In this document: one piece after another, positions 26,501 to 35,462 of the stretch
Layout of the letters: the number at the start of each line of letters is the position of its first letter
How positions within the stretch are numbered: the first letter of the stretch is position 1
From: Archangium_A sp035910535
Lineage (GTDB): Bacteria; Myxococcota; Myxococcia; Myxococcales; Myxococcaceae
Assembly: GCA_035910535.1 (NCBI GenBank)
Contig: JAMHXF010000090.1
Span: 248,001-312,000, forward strand
Direction: 5' to 3'
DNA: 64,000 bases
Translations under genes and position numbers: made by a program
The notes under the pieces: model-generated
What the model was told of the DNA's origin: nothing
Databases searched by the model: none
What the model saw: the letters and a program-made list of their open reading frames with translations, nothing else

Positions 26501-27181
26501 ATGGCCCGTCACGCTGATCCAACCGCGCGCAGCTCGCTCATCGCCGCGGCCCGCCGCGAGTTCGTGAAGAGCGGCCTGCAGCGCGCGCGCGTCGAAGACA
26601 TCACCGCCGCGTGCGGCCTGTCGAAGGGTGCTTTCTACCTTCACTTCGAGAGCAAAGAGGCGCTCTTCGGCGCGCTGGTGACGAGCTTCCAGTCGCTGGT
26701 GATGGTGCACGCCAGCTCGCGTGAAGGCGCGTACCGCAAAGAGGCTGGCCGCAACGCCGACGCGCGCGCCTGGGCTGACGCGGTGGCGCGCGTCGATCGC
26801 CGTGAAGACCTGCGCCTGCTCGAGCTGCTGTGGGACTGGCGCGACGTCTGCGACGTGCTGCTGCGCGGCTCCGCCGGCACCGTCTTCGAAGGCGTGATGT
26901 GGGAGATGATTGACGCGCAGGTCGCGCGCGTCTCGGCGGAGTGCGGCGCGCTGCAGACCGCGAAGCTCATTCGCGACGACCTCCCCCGGGAGCTCCTGGG
27001 TCACGTCGTCGTCGGCACGTACATGATGATGGCGCGGCGCCTGGTCGCGCTCTCTGAGAAGCCCGACTTCATGCCGTGGGTCGTCGCGCTGCAGGCGGTG
27101 TTGACCGACGGCCTCTCACCTCGACGTACGCGCGCGCCGTCACCTCGCCGCAAGACCGCTCCTCCCCGGAAGGCCCGATGA
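26501..27181 (+). CDS. TetR/AcrR-family regulator of the efflux operon
   Basis: The N-terminal helix-turn-helix is standard: ARREFVKSGLQRARVEDITAACGLSKGAFYLHFESKEALF (residues ~12-50; quoted parts only identify the family). The rest is helical ligand-binding domain, with a Lys/Arg/Pro-rich tail not usual in the family. Its stop overlaps the adaptor start by 4 nt, making it the first gene of the efflux operon, so it probably represses its own operon through the inverted repeats just upstream and is released by a pump substrate. Confidence 0.93.
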   Translation: MARHADPTARSSLIAAARREFVKSGLQRARVEDITAACGLSKGAFYLHFESKEALFGALVTSFQSLVMVHASSREGAYRKEAGRNADARAWADAVARVDRREDLRLLELLWDWRDVCDVLLRGSAGTVFEGVMWEMIDAQVARVSAECGALQTAKLIRDDLPRELLGHVVVGTYMMMARRLVALSEKPDFMPWVVALQAVLTDGLSPRRTRAPSPRRKTAPPRKAR

Positions 27182-28224
27182 AAACCATGTTGCGTCACTC
27201 GCTCGCCGTACTCGCCCTCGTCGCCGCACCCGCGTTCGCCGAAGGCGCCATCACCGCTCCGAAGTTGAGAATCGTCACCGCGCGCCCCATCACCGCGAGC
27301 GCGCGTGAAAACGTCACCGGTCAGCTCGGGCCCTCGCGCCTGTTGCCGCTGGGCTTCGAGGTCGGCGGCCGCCTGTCGCAGAGCAAGGTGACGAAGGGCG
27401 AGTTCGTGAAGCCGGGCCAGTCGCTGGGCAACCTCGACACCGAAATCATCAACGCGCAGGTCGCGCAGGCCGAGGCCGGCGTGGCCGCAGCCGAGGCCGG
27501 CGCCGCGCTCGCGCTCGACGTCGCCTCGCGCAACGAGAAGTTGAAGGCCGAAGGCAGCGTGTCTGACCTTCAGTACCGCCAGACCGACACGCAGGCGCGC
27601 GCCGCGAAGGCGCAGGTGCTGCAAGCGCAGGCCGGGCTCGCGCAGGCGAAGGCGGGCCAGCGGCGGCACTTCTTGTCGGCGCCCTTTGGCGCCACCGTCG
27701 TCGACGCGCCCGACAACACCGGCGGCATGGTGGGCCCGGGCACGCCCGTCTACATCTTGATGCAGCTCGACCCGTTGGTGCTCAAGGTCACGGTGCCCGA
27801 GTCGGTGCGTCATCACGTGCACGCGGGGCTCAAGGTTCGCGTCGAGGCCATCGGCAGCGGCGCGTCGAGTGACGAGGCCACGGTGAAGGTGGTGCTGCCG
27901 TCGGCCGACCCGCAGACGCGGCGCGTGCCGTTGGAAATCACGGTGCCCAACGCCGACGGGCGCTTCGTCGCCAATACGCTCGCGCGCGTCGCCATTCCGC
28001 TGGGTGAAGCGCGCCAGGCGGTGGTGATTCCCTCGACGGCGCTGGGCACCACGGGCGGCGAGCACGTCTTCACCGTCGACGCGTCGGGTGCGCTCAAGCG
28101 CGTGCCGGTGAAGGTCATGGAGCGCGCCAACACCTCGGTGACGGTGCAGCCCTCGCAGCCGGTGACGCAGGTCATCGACTACCCGACCTCGGCGCTGGTC
28201 GACGGCGCGAAGGCGAGCCGATGA
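27178..28224 (+). CDS. RND efflux periplasmic adaptor (membrane fusion protein)
   Basis: Signal peptide (MKTMLRHSLAVLALVAAPAFA) with no lipobox Cys. The barrel-sandwich/lipoyl halves are seen around GFEVGGRLSQSKVTKGEFVKPGQSL and FLSAPFGATVVDAPDNTGGMV, flanking a short alpha-hairpin rich in Gln/Ala. A beta-barrel domain follows (LVLKVTVPES), then a membrane-proximal part. Connects the inner-membrane pump to the TolC-like channel encoded next. The 34-codon N-terminal extension of the open frame is the end of the TetR gene in another frame and was excluded. Confidence 0.92.
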   Translation: MKTMLRHSLAVLALVAAPAFAEGAITAPKLRIVTARPITASARENVTGQLGPSRLLPLGFEVGGRLSQSKVTKGEFVKPGQSLGNLDTEIINAQVAQAEAGVAAAEAGAALALDVASRNEKLKAEGSVSDLQYRQTDTQARAAKAQVLQAQAGLAQAKAGQRRHFLSAPFGATVVDAPDNTGGMVGPGTPVYILMQLDPLVLKVTVPESVRHHVHAGLKVRVEAIGSGASSDEATVKVVLPSADPQTRRVPLEITVPNADGRFVANTLARVAIPLGEARQAVVIPSTALGTTGGEHVFTVDASGALKRVPVKVMERANTSVTVQPSQPVTQVIDYPTSALVDGAKASR

Positions 28225-31200
28225 CGCTCTCAGACCTTTCAATCAAGCGCCCCGTCTTCACCACCATGTTGTCGTTGTTGTTGGTGGTGCTGGGCGTGGT
28301 CGGCGTCTCGAGCCTGGGCACCGACCTCTTTCCCAACGTCAGCTTTCCCTTCGTCGCCGTCACCACCGTGTACCGCGGCGCGGGCCCGTCGGAAGTCGAG
28401 TCGCAGGTCAACAAGCCCATCGAAGACGCGGTGGCCGGCATTCAGGGCATCGACAACATCCAGAGCTTCTCGCGTGAAAACGTGGGGCTCGTCTTCGTGC
28501 AGTTCAAGCTGACGGTGCCGTTGGACCGCGCCGTTCAAGAAGTGCGCGACAAGGTGGCGGCGGTGCAGGGCCTGCCGCGCGACGTCGAGGCACCGAAGGT
28601 CTCGCGCATCGACATCGGCGCGTCGCCGATTCTCACCTACGCCGTCAACGCCGACCTCGAGTCGACGAAGCTGCGGCAGCTCATCAAAGACAAGCTGGAG
28701 CCCTCGCTCGCGCAGTTGGAAGGCGTAGCGCAGGTGCGGCTGCTCGGCGGCGACGTGCGTGAAGTGCGCGTCGACATCGACATGGACAAGGCGAAGTCGT
28801 CGGGCATCGCGCCGGCGCAGGTCGCCGAGCGCATCGGCATGGAAAACGTCGACGTGCCTGCGGGCCGCTTCGACCTCGGGCCCACCGAGCTGACCGTGCG
28901 CAGCCTGGGGCAGTTCAAAGACGTCGACGAAATCGCGCGGCTGCCGATTGCGCGCAGCACCACGCTGGGCACGCAGGTGCGCCTCGACGAAATCGCCACC
29001 GTCACCGACGGCATCGCCGAGCGCCGCACCATCGCGCGCCTCAACGGCAAAGACGCCCTCATCCTCGAAATCGTGAAGCAGCCGGGCTCGAACACCGTGG
29101 AGGTCGCGCGCTCAGTGAAGGCGCGGCTGGCCGACATCACCCCTCAGCTGGGCCACGGCTTCGGCACCTCGCTGCTCATCGACTCGTCGACGTTGATTGA
29201 AGAGAACACGCATGAAGTCGTCGTCGCGCTGGTGTTCGGCGGCTTCATGGCGGTGCTCATCATCCTCATGTTCCTGCTCGACGTGCGCGGCACCATCATC
29301 AGCTCGCTCGCGTTGCCCACGTCGGTCATCGGCACGTTCTTCGTGATGTTCGCGCTCGACTACACGCTCAACCAGATGACGCTGCTCGCGTTGTCGTTGG
29401 CCATCGGCCTGCTCATCGACGACGCCGTCGTGGTGCGTGAGGCCATCACGCATCGCCTCGAGAACGGAGAGTCTCCGGCTGACGCGGCGGCGAACGGCAC
29501 GAAAGACGTGTTCCTCGCCGTGCTGGCGACCACGTTCTCGCTCGTCGCCGTCTTCGTGCCGGTGGCCTTCATGCCCGGCATCGTCGGGCAGTTCTTCAAG
29601 CAGTTCGGGCTGACCATTTCTGCCGCCGTCGTCATCTCGATGTTCATCAGCTTCACGCTGGACCCGATGTTGTCGGCGCGCTTCTCGAAGGCCATCGGGC
29701 CCGACGGGCACAAGCACGAGAACGTGGTGGCGCGCACGCTGCGGCGCACGTTCGAGGCCATGGAGCGCTTCTACGGCCGCCTGCTCGGGTGGACGTTGAT
29801 TCACCGGTGGAAGACGGGCGCCATCACGTTGGTCATCGTCGGCGCGTCGGTCGCGGCGTCGCTCACGCTCGGCAACGACTTCATGGTGCCGCAAGACAAC
29901 TCGACCTTCACCGTCACGCTGAAGTTGCCCGAAGGCTCGAGCGTTCAAGAGAGCGCGACGCGCGCCGAGCAGGCCGAGGCGATGATGCGGGAGCTCCCCG
30001 ACATCATCGACACCTACGCGCTCATCGGCTCGGACCCCAACGGGCTCGCCGGCGGCGGCGCGAACACGGTGCGCTTCCGCGTGCTGACGAAGCAACGCGG
30101 AGACCGCTCGATGACGTTGGCTGAAATGAAGGCCGGCGTGCGCGCGCGACTCAACGGCCTGCCTGCGACGGAGGTCGCCATCATCGACCCGGCGCCCATC
30201 GAGGGCCTCGGCGACTTCTTCCCGGTGATGATTTACGTCATGGGCCCCGAGTTCGACGGCCTGACCGCCGAAGCCAACCGCGTGGCCGACGTGCTGCGCA
30301 ACCTCGAGAACGACAAGGGACAGAAGCTGGCCACCGACGTGCGCGTGGTGGCCAACCCTCCCAAGCCCGAGCTCGCCATCGACATCGACCGGGAACGCGC
30401 GAGTGACCACGGCTTGTCGGCCGGTGCGCTGGGCATGCAGCTGCGCCTGGCGATGAATGGCCAGGTCGCCGGCAAGCTCCGTCAGGGCAGCGAAGAGACT
30501 GAGATTGTCGTGCGCTTGTCGGAGCAGGACCGCGCGAGCCCCGAGACGCTCTCGATGCTCGAGGTCTTCACGCCGTCAGGCCCGCGCTCCATCGGCGACG
30601 TCGCCGCCATCAGCATCAAAGAAACGCCGTCGGTCATCGAGCGCTTCAACCGCCAGCGCCGCGTCATGGTGCTCGCCGCGCCGTCAGAGCATGCGTCGCT
30701 CGGTGAGCTCGGCTCGCGGCTCAAAGACGAGTTCAAGAAGTCGCCTTCGCCCGACGGCTACACGCTCTTCTACGACGGCATGATGAAGGTGCTCGGCGAG
30801 CAGAACAGCGCGACCGCGGCCGTCATGGTGCTGGCGATTCTGTTTCTCTACATGGTGCTCGGCTCGCAGTTCGAGAGCTTCAAGCACCCCATCACCGTGA
30901 TGATGTCGATTCCGCTCGCGCTCATCGGCGCGGGGCTCGCGCTGTTCTTCACGGGCTGGTCGCTCACGCTGGGCGCCGTCATCGGCTTGTTCCTGTTGGT
31001 CGGCCTCGTCACCAAGAACGCGATTCTGCTCGTCGACCAGACGTTGCAGAACCTCCGCGCCGGGCAGGAGCTGAACGAAGCGTTGCTCAACGCCGGCCCG
31101 CGTCGTCTGCGCCCGATTCTGATGACGTCGGCGGCTATGGCCATCGGCATGGTGCCGACCGCGGTCGGGCGTGGTCAGGGCTTCGAGTTCCGCGCGCCCA

Positions 31201-31364
31201 TGGCCATCGGCGTCATCGGTGGCGTCATCACCTCGACGTTCCTCACGTTGTTCGTCGTGCCGTTGCTGTTCTCGGTGTTCGAGAACCTGACGCCGAAGCG
31301 CCTTCGCATCGGCAAGGCCTCCCCCACGCCAGAAGCGGAAGCTGCCGCGGAGGCCACGCCATGA
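28221..31364 (+). CDS. RND-family efflux permease, full length
   Basis: Inner-membrane proton/substrate antiporter, 1047 aa, the expected size. Twelve TM helices with large periplasmic loops after TM1 and TM7. Seen: N-terminal MTLSDLSIKRPVFTTMLSLL, the TM4 acidic pair in IGLLIDDAVVVREAI needed for proton relay, FMVPQDNSTFTV after TM7, and the C-terminal VTKNAILLVDQ and RPILMTSAAMAIGMVP motifs. Distinct from the partial pump at the window start: the C-terminal GRGQGFEFRAPMA replaces STGAGA. Overlaps both neighbours by 4 nt. Confidence 0.96.
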   Translation: MTLSDLSIKRPVFTTMLSLLLVVLGVVGVSSLGTDLFPNVSFPFVAVTTVYRGAGPSEVESQVNKPIEDAVAGIQGIDNIQSFSRENVGLVFVQFKLTVPLDRAVQEVRDKVAAVQGLPRDVEAPKVSRIDIGASPILTYAVNADLESTKLRQLIKDKLEPSLAQLEGVAQVRLLGGDVREVRVDIDMDKAKSSGIAPAQVAERIGMENVDVPAGRFDLGPTELTVRSLGQFKDVDEIARLPIARSTTLGTQVRLDEIATVTDGIAERRTIARLNGKDALILEIVKQPGSNTVEVARSVKARLADITPQLGHGFGTSLLIDSSTLIEENTHEVVVALVFGGFMAVLIILMFLLDVRGTIISSLALPTSVIGTFFVMFALDYTLNQMTLLALSLAIGLLIDDAVVVREAITHRLENGESPADAAANGTKDVFLAVLATTFSLVAVFVPVAFMPGIVGQFFKQFGLTISAAVVISMFISFTLDPMLSARFSKAIGPDGHKHENVVARTLRRTFEAMERFYGRLLGWTLIHRWKTGAITLVIVGASVAASLTLGNDFMVPQDNSTFTVTLKLPEGSSVQESATRAEQAEAMMRELPDIIDTYALIGSDPNGLAGGGANTVRFRVLTKQRGDRSMTLAEMKAGVRARLNGLPATEVAIIDPAPIEGLGDFFPVMIYVMGPEFDGLTAEANRVADVLRNLENDKGQKLATDVRVVANPPKPELAIDIDRERASDHGLSAGALGMQLRLAMNGQVAGKLRQGSEETEIVVRLSEQDRASPETLSMLEVFTPSGPRSIGDVAAISIKETPSVIERFNRQRRVMVLAAPSEHASLGELGSRLKDEFKKSPSPDGYTLFYDGMMKVLGEQNSATAAVMVLAILFLYMVLGSQFESFKHPITVMMSIPLALIGAGLALFFTGWSLTLGAVIGLFLLVGLVTKNAILLVDQTLQNLRAGQELNEALLNAGPRRLRPILMTSAAMAIGMVPTAVGRGQGFEFRAPMAIGVIGGVITSTFLTLFVVPLLFSVFENLTPKRLRIGKASPTPEAEAAAEATP

Positions 31365-32848
31365 AGCGCCTCGTGTTGTTGTCGATTCTCTCGTCGGGGT
31401 TTGCGTTGGCCGACGTGCCGCTGCCGACGAAGACCACCGCGCCCGTCGTCGACCTCGAGTCGGCGTTCTCTGCGACGCGCAAGCCGGTGTCGCTGCAAGA
31501 GGCGCTCAAGCTGGCCGATGAAAAGAGCAGCGACCTGCAGGCGGCGCGCGCGTCGGCCGAGCAGATTGCGGCGAAGTCGCGCGCGGTGCTGGGCGCGGTG
31601 CTGCCGGAGATTACGGCGAGCGTCAGCTACATCCACACCACGGCGGAGCAGAAGTTCGACCCGTCGATGTTCGTCGCGGCCTTCGAAGGTGTCATCGACG
31701 CGTCCATTCGTGGGGCGGGCCCTGCGTATGGGTTTCCGGTCGCGCCCAATGAGCAGGCGTTGTCGGCGGTGAAGCAGGCGTTCTCTGACGGCATCTCCGG
31801 GAGTCTGACGCCGACCACCATCGTCGCGCGCAACTCGCTGTACGGAAACCTCATCATCACGCAGACGTTGTTCACGCCGCAGATGTTCCTGCTGCCGGCG
31901 GCGGACCAGTCGACCGAGGCCGCGAAGAACGGCGCGCTCGAGGCGCGCGAGCAGGTGCTGCTGAACGTCGCGCGCATCTACCTGGGTGTCGAAGGGCTGG
32001 GCGCCATCGCCGACGCCGCGAAAGACGCCGAGGCCGTGGCGCTCAAGCGCGAGAAAGACGCGAGCGCGCAGGCGCAGCTGGGCATGACCACCGACATCGC
32101 CATGCTTCGCGCGCAGAGCGAAACCGCACAGGCGCGCGCGACGCTGGCGATGGTGCAGGGGCAGAAGGTCGCGTTGCTGGCGATGTTGGAGGCGTTGGTC
32201 GGTGAGCCCATTCGCCCGCTCGACGGCGCGGCGACGCACGTCGAGGTGACCGCGTCAGACGAGGCCAACACGCCGTGGGAGCAGACGTACCTGGTGAAGG
32301 CGAACCGGCTGGGCCTCGACTCGCTGGAGACCTTCAACCGCTACGACCGCTTGTCGTGGTTGCCGTCGGTGATTGCGCAGGCCAAGGGCAGCTACAACTC
32401 GAACAAGGGCTTCGCGAACACGAACTTCATCTTCGACGGCATGGTGGCTGCGCAGTGGACGTTGTTCGACCGCGGCGCGCGGTTGGTCGAGCTGAACACC
32501 AACGACGCCAAGACCGTGGAGGCGCGCGCGAAGTTCGAAGCGTCGCGCGCGAAGGCGCGGGCGAACTGGTTGGGCGCGAAGACGAACCTCATCGCCGCTG
32601 AAGTGGCGCTGGCGCAGGCCGAGGCGCAGTCGCAGCTGGCGACGCGCGCACAGAAACAGATTGGCTCGGCGTACGAGCTGGGCGCGGCGACGTCACTCGA
32701 GGTCAGCGACATCGACAGCAAGCGCTTCTTCGCGGCCTCGTCGGCGGCACAGGCGCGCAGTCAGCTCGAGGTGCGCAAGGTCGAGCTCGCGGCGGCAGAG
32801 GGGCGACTGGCGGTGCTGGTGGGCGTGGGCGAAGCGAAAGAGAAGTGA
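31361..32848 (+). CDS. TolC-family outer-membrane efflux channel
   Basis: Third structural gene of the operon. Signal peptide (cut near ALADVPL), a repeated coiled-coil layout with the first half at ~45-240 (LQEALKLADEKSSDLQAARASAEQI) and the second at ~270-480 (NRLGLDSLETFNRYDRLSWLPS, then QSQLATRAQKQIGSAYELGA), both typical OEP domains. Length 495 aa. No lipobox Cys, so it is an integral channel rather than the lipidated NodT kind. It converges with the RDD gene one nucleotide later. Confidence 0.92.
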   Translation: MKRLVLLSILSSGFALADVPLPTKTTAPVVDLESAFSATRKPVSLQEALKLADEKSSDLQAARASAEQIAAKSRAVLGAVLPEITASVSYIHTTAEQKFDPSMFVAAFEGVIDASIRGAGPAYGFPVAPNEQALSAVKQAFSDGISGSLTPTTIVARNSLYGNLIITQTLFTPQMFLLPAADQSTEAAKNGALEAREQVLLNVARIYLGVEGLGAIADAAKDAEAVALKREKDASAQAQLGMTTDIAMLRAQSETAQARATLAMVQGQKVALLAMLEALVGEPIRPLDGAATHVEVTASDEANTPWEQTYLVKANRLGLDSLETFNRYDRLSWLPSVIAQAKGSYNSNKGFANTNFIFDGMVAAQWTLFDRGARLVELNTNDAKTVEARAKFEASRAKARANWLGAKTNLIAAEVALAQAEAQSQLATRAQKQIGSAYELGAATSLEVSDIDSKRFFAASSAAQARSQLEVRKVELAAAEGRLAVLVGVGEAKEK

Positions 32849-32849
32849 T

Positions 32850-33425
32850 TCAGGCCGGCACTTCGCGCGCGTCTTCGATGACGCGCGTCTTGGCGATGCG
32901 GTCTTTCAGGCGGCGGTGGTCGACGCCCATCAACATCACCAGGTCGATGATGGCCGGCACGCCGCAAAAGCCGTACAGCAACATCGGCACCGCGTTGCGC
33001 AGCACAATCACCTGCACCACGTCGGCCTGCTCGCCGCCCACGTCGATGACACGAATGCCCAGCGCCCACTTGCCGATGGAGCGGCCGAGCGCGACCTGAA
33101 AGCCGAACTGCACGCACAGCGGCACCGCGAGCGCGACGGGCAGTCCGATGAAGCCGATGCCGTCACTCAGCGGAATCTGTGTGAGGTGACGACCCGCCCA
33201 CGCCGCCAGAAAGACCGGCAGCGCCAGCACCGCGAGGTCGAGCAACGCCGCGCCCAGCCGCTTCGACAACAGCGCCGTCGGGCGAACCGAGAGCGGGCAG
33301 TGCGGGCAGTAGGCCAACGCCGCGCCTTCCCAGCTCGCGCAGGCCTCACACATCGGTGAAGTGCAGCGGCTGCACAGCTTCAGAGCAGGGCGCGACGAAT
33401 GCGTGGCACACGTTTTTTCAATCAC
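32850..33425 (-). CDS. RDD-family membrane protein with N-terminal zinc-binding (B-box-like) segment
   Basis: GTG at 33425 is chosen: it places a Cys/His cluster (CATHSSRPALKLCSRC, then CEACASW and CPHC) at residues ~5-40, as in B-box-like zinc fingers that precede myxobacterial RDD domains, and it is preceded by TAGAAA at 7 nt. The remaining ~140 residues are an RDD domain with three hydrophobic helices (RLGAALLDLAVLALPVFLAAW, LPVALAVPLCVQFGF, LRNAVPMLLYGFCG) and the family's GRSIGKWALGIRV motif. RDD proteins act in ion or osmolyte transport; function here is unassigned. Confidence 0.83.
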   Translation of the reverse strand: MIEKTCATHSSRPALKLCSRCTSPMCEACASWEGAALAYCPHCPLSVRPTALLSKRLGAALLDLAVLALPVFLAAWAGRHLTQIPLSDGIGFIGLPVALAVPLCVQFGFQVALGRSIGKWALGIRVIDVGGEQADVVQVIVLRNAVPMLLYGFCGVPAIIDLVMLMGVDHRRLKDRIAKTRVIEDAREVPA

Positions 33426-33432
33426 GCGCGGG

Positions 33433-33438
33433 TTTCTA
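33433..33438 (-). promoter_or_regulatory. -10-like TAGAAA, 7 nt before GTG
   Basis: Minus strand TAGAAA, CCCGCGC, then the GTG at 33425. Supports the internal start of the RDD gene. Confidence 0.45.
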
Positions 33439-33463
33439 GACCGCGCGCTGCACACGTGTCGCT

Positions 33464-34030
33464 TCAGGGTTTGAGGAGCCGCTCCAGCAGGTCGAGCGTT
33501 CCCTGCTCGGTCGCCCAGCGTCGGAGGTACTCGACGTCGAGCGCTGCGCGCTGCGCGCCGACGACGCCGACGAGGTCAGCCCACTGGCGGTCAGAGACTT
33601 CGCCTCCGAGCCGGTACCAGCGCAGCTTCGAGAGGATGACGTCGGCCGCCGACGCGACGGAGACGATGCTGAATGGGTCATCTCGTTCGAGCTCGAGCGG
33701 CACGACTCTCGAGAGCGCTTCGGCCTGGTAGCCGGAGGGTTGCACGCAGAACACGTCGACCTTCGCCAGCTCCACTTCGTCGACGAGGTTGAACGAGCGC
33801 TCCGTCTGCACCGCGTGCTTGAAGTCGTCTTCGTCGACGTAGAACCGGTCGCCGAGCTCGCGCTGCAACTTCGCGAAGTGATGTTCAAAGAGCGCAGCGA
33901 CGAGGTCTGCGTCGTTCGTCGCTCGTGGAATGCCGTGCAGCGAGCTCGCGATGGAGCCCGTGACGTAGTGGCGCACGCGCATGCGTTCGAGCGCGCGCAC
34001 CACGACGAGCGTCGAGTCTTCGACCTTCAT
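33464..34030 (-). CDS. Nucleotidyltransferase-fold protein (DUF6036/AbiEii-like)
   Basis: A 188-aa protein with the minimal nucleotidyltransferase core: YVTGSIASSLHG, then TNDADLV (the first two acidic ligands) and VDVFCV on a later strand (third acidic residue), followed by a helical part with ILSKLRWYRLGG. These are the marks of stand-alone AbiEii/MNT-like transferases, many of which are the toxin or effector half of two-gene modules. Its start overlaps the stop of the small upstream gene by 4 nt. No HEPN partner is seen. Molecular target unknown. Confidence 0.72.
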   Translation of the reverse strand: MKVEDSTLVVVRALERMRVRHYVTGSIASSLHGIPRATNDADLVAALFEHHFAKLQRELGDRFYVDEDDFKHAVQTERSFNLVDEVELAKVDVFCVQPSGYQAEALSRVVPLELERDDPFSIVSVASAADVILSKLRWYRLGGEVSDRQWADLVGVVGAQRAALDVEYLRRWATEQGTLDLLERLLKP

Positions 34031-34293
34031 CGGCGGCGGTGCTTCGCGAAGCGGTCGGCCAACACGTCGCCGTACACGCGGCGAATGAAGGCAACGGCGA
34101 GCTCGTCTTCCGTCGCGCCGGGGTTCTGGCGGCGCACGTCAGCCATCGTCGCGTTGCGAACCTGCTCGGAGAGTCGGAACGCGCGCTCGAGCTTTTCTCG
34201 CGGAGGTGTGGCGCGAATCCGCTCCCAGTACCGTGCCTGCGCCTTCGGCGTCATGTCGGTCAGCTCGAGACTGGCTGCGCCATCGTGAGACAT
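34027..34293 (-). CDS. Small helical partner of the nucleotidyltransferase
   Basis: An 88-aa, charged, mostly helical protein (KAQARYWERIRATPPREKL, EQVRNATMADVRRQNPGATE, AVAFIRRVYGDVLADRF). This layout, with a RxxxPxAxExEL pattern and a closing RRxYG, is seen in small proteins that precede nucleotidyltransferase-like genes in other bacteria. No DNA-binding motif is obvious. It is the first gene of a two-gene unit whose start is preceded by TAGCAT at 6 nt; the two genes are probably translationally coupled. Confidence 0.62.
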   Translation of the reverse strand: MSHDGAASLELTDMTPKAQARYWERIRATPPREKLERAFRLSEQVRNATMADVRRQNPGATEDELAVAFIRRVYGDVLADRFAKHRRR

Positions 34294-34299
34294 GCCGCG

Positions 34300-34305
34300 A
34301 TGCTA
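34300..34305 (-). promoter_or_regulatory. -10-like TAGCAT, 6 nt before ATG (bidirectional promoter region)
   Basis: Minus-strand TAGCAT, CGCGGC, ATG at 34293. Only 18 bp away on the plus strand sits the TACGCT of the divergent gene, so both promoters fit in 43 bp. Confidence 0.4.
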
Positions 34306-34323
34306 ACTCGTTCGTCGCAGCAC

Positions 34324-34329
34324 TACGCT
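34324..34329 (+). promoter_or_regulatory. -10-like TACGCT, 7 nt before GTG
   Basis: TACGCT, CGTCGTC, then GTG at 34337. Confidence 0.5.
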
Positions 34330-34336
34330 CGTCGTC

Positions 34337-35419
34337 GTGCGCTGGCTGTTCATCCTGTTGCTGGGTTTCACGGCCGCCTGCGGCGCAGAGGTCGTCGAGC
34401 CCGACGCCGGCGCGGTCTTCGATGCGGGTGACGCAGACGTCGTCGTCGAAGACGCGGGCGTTCCCGATGCAGGCATTCACGATGCAGGCATTCACGACGC
34501 AGGCATTCACGACGCAGGCGTTCACGACGCAGGCATTCACGACGCAGGCGTTCACGACGCAGGCGTTCACGACGCAGGCGTTCTCGACTCAGGTGCGCCG
34601 CCGACGTCATGCACCGCGCGCGGCGTTCCCGGCTCGTGTCTCGACGTCTCGCTGTGCATTGAGACGCGCGAGCCGACCGCTGGTCTCTGCCCCGGCGCCG
34701 CCAACATTCAGTGCTGCACCCCGCGCTACACGACCACCTGCGACCCCAATGTGCGGCCCGCTCCGAACGTCGGGCGCAGCGAGCGCGCAGGCACCGGAGG
34801 CTGCCCTTCAGGAATGCTCCGCGTCAGCACGTTCTGTGTTGATCAATACGAAGCCTCGCTCGAGCAGCTCGACGGCGGTGCGTGGTCTCCGTTTCACAAC
34901 CCCGGCTCAAGAATGATGCGCGCACAATCCATCGAAGGCGCCGTCCCGCAGAGCGCCATCAATCAACTTCAAGCCAGCGCTGCGTGCGCGAACGCCGGCA
35001 AGCGCCTGTGCACGGACGCCGAGTGGCAGCGCGCCTGTCGCGGCCCGAGCTCCTTCACATACCCCTATGGCAACACGCGAATGAACGGCGTCTGCAACGA
35101 CGCGCGCGGCACGCACCCGGCGGTCGAGCTGTACGGCACGTCGTCCTCGTGGATCTACAGCCACCTCGACAGCCCGTGTCTCAACCAGCTCCCGTCGTCG
35201 CTCGACCTCACCGGCGCGAACGCGGGCTGCGTCACCACCGAAGGCGCCTTCGACATGATGGGCAACCTCCACGAGTGGACCTCAGCTTCGGCCGGCACTT
35301 TTCGCGGCGGCTTCTACGCAGACACCCGCTTGAACGGAAATGGGTGTCTGTACGCGACGACCGCACACGACGTCTCGCATTGGGACTACTCGACGGGCTT
35401 TCGCTGCTGTGCCGACTGA
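34337..35419 (+). CDS. FGE/SUMF1-fold lipoprotein with DAG[IV]H pentapeptide repeat
   Basis: MRWLFILLLGFTAAC is a lipoprotein signal. Residues ~42-83 are eight copies of the pentapeptide DAGIH/DAGVH, a flexible His/Asp-rich stalk. A Cys-rich region (residues ~90-150, with IQCCTPRYTTTCDP) leads into a formylglycine-generating-enzyme (sulfatase-modifying factor) fold: FCVDQYEASLEQL, ANAGKRLCTDAEWQRACRG, FDMMGNLHEWTS, GFRCC. The FGE active-site cysteine pair is not at the usual RYRCAAR position, so it is probably a binding rather than a catalytic member. Extracellular location is expected from the lipobox. Confidence 0.82.
   Translation: MRWLFILLLGFTAACGAEVVEPDAGAVFDAGDADVVVEDAGVPDAGIHDAGIHDAGIHDAGVHDAGIHDAGVHDAGVHDAGVLDSGAPPTSCTARGVPGSCLDVSLCIETREPTAGLCPGAANIQCCTPRYTTTCDPNVRPAPNVGRSERAGTGGCPSGMLRVSTFCVDQYEASLEQLDGGAWSPFHNPGSRMMRAQSIEGAVPQSAINQLQASAACANAGKRLCTDAEWQRACRGPSSFTYPYGNTRMNGVCNDARGTHPAVELYGTSSSWIYSHLDSPCLNQLPSSLDLTGANAGCVTTEGAFDMMGNLHEWTSASAGTFRGGFYADTRLNGNGCLYATTAHDVSHWDYSTGFRCCAD
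34466..34585 (+). repeat. Eight 15-bp tandem repeats encoding DAG[IV]H
   Basis: Units gacgcaggc[ag]ttcac, three with the gat or ata-type variants, are contiguous from 34466 to 34585. Copy number could change without a frame shift. Confidence 0.9.
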
Positions 35420-35462
35420 CACACAATCTCTCGCGCACCTCACTGCATCGGGGAGTACCCAT

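Noticed and set aside
29112..30410. 432-codon minus-strand ORF inside the RND permease
   Set aside because: Shadow of a highly conserved transporter.
34466..34585. Regular short repeats that could suggest a CRISPR-like array
   Set aside because: Contiguous 15-bp units in frame without spacers; same reasoning excludes the Gly-repeat blocks at 16.1 and 53.1 kb.
35340..35462. Longer N-terminus for the DUF4215 lipoprotein
   Set aside because: Overlaps the end of the FGE-fold gene in another frame, and the signal peptide begins at the TTG at 35463.
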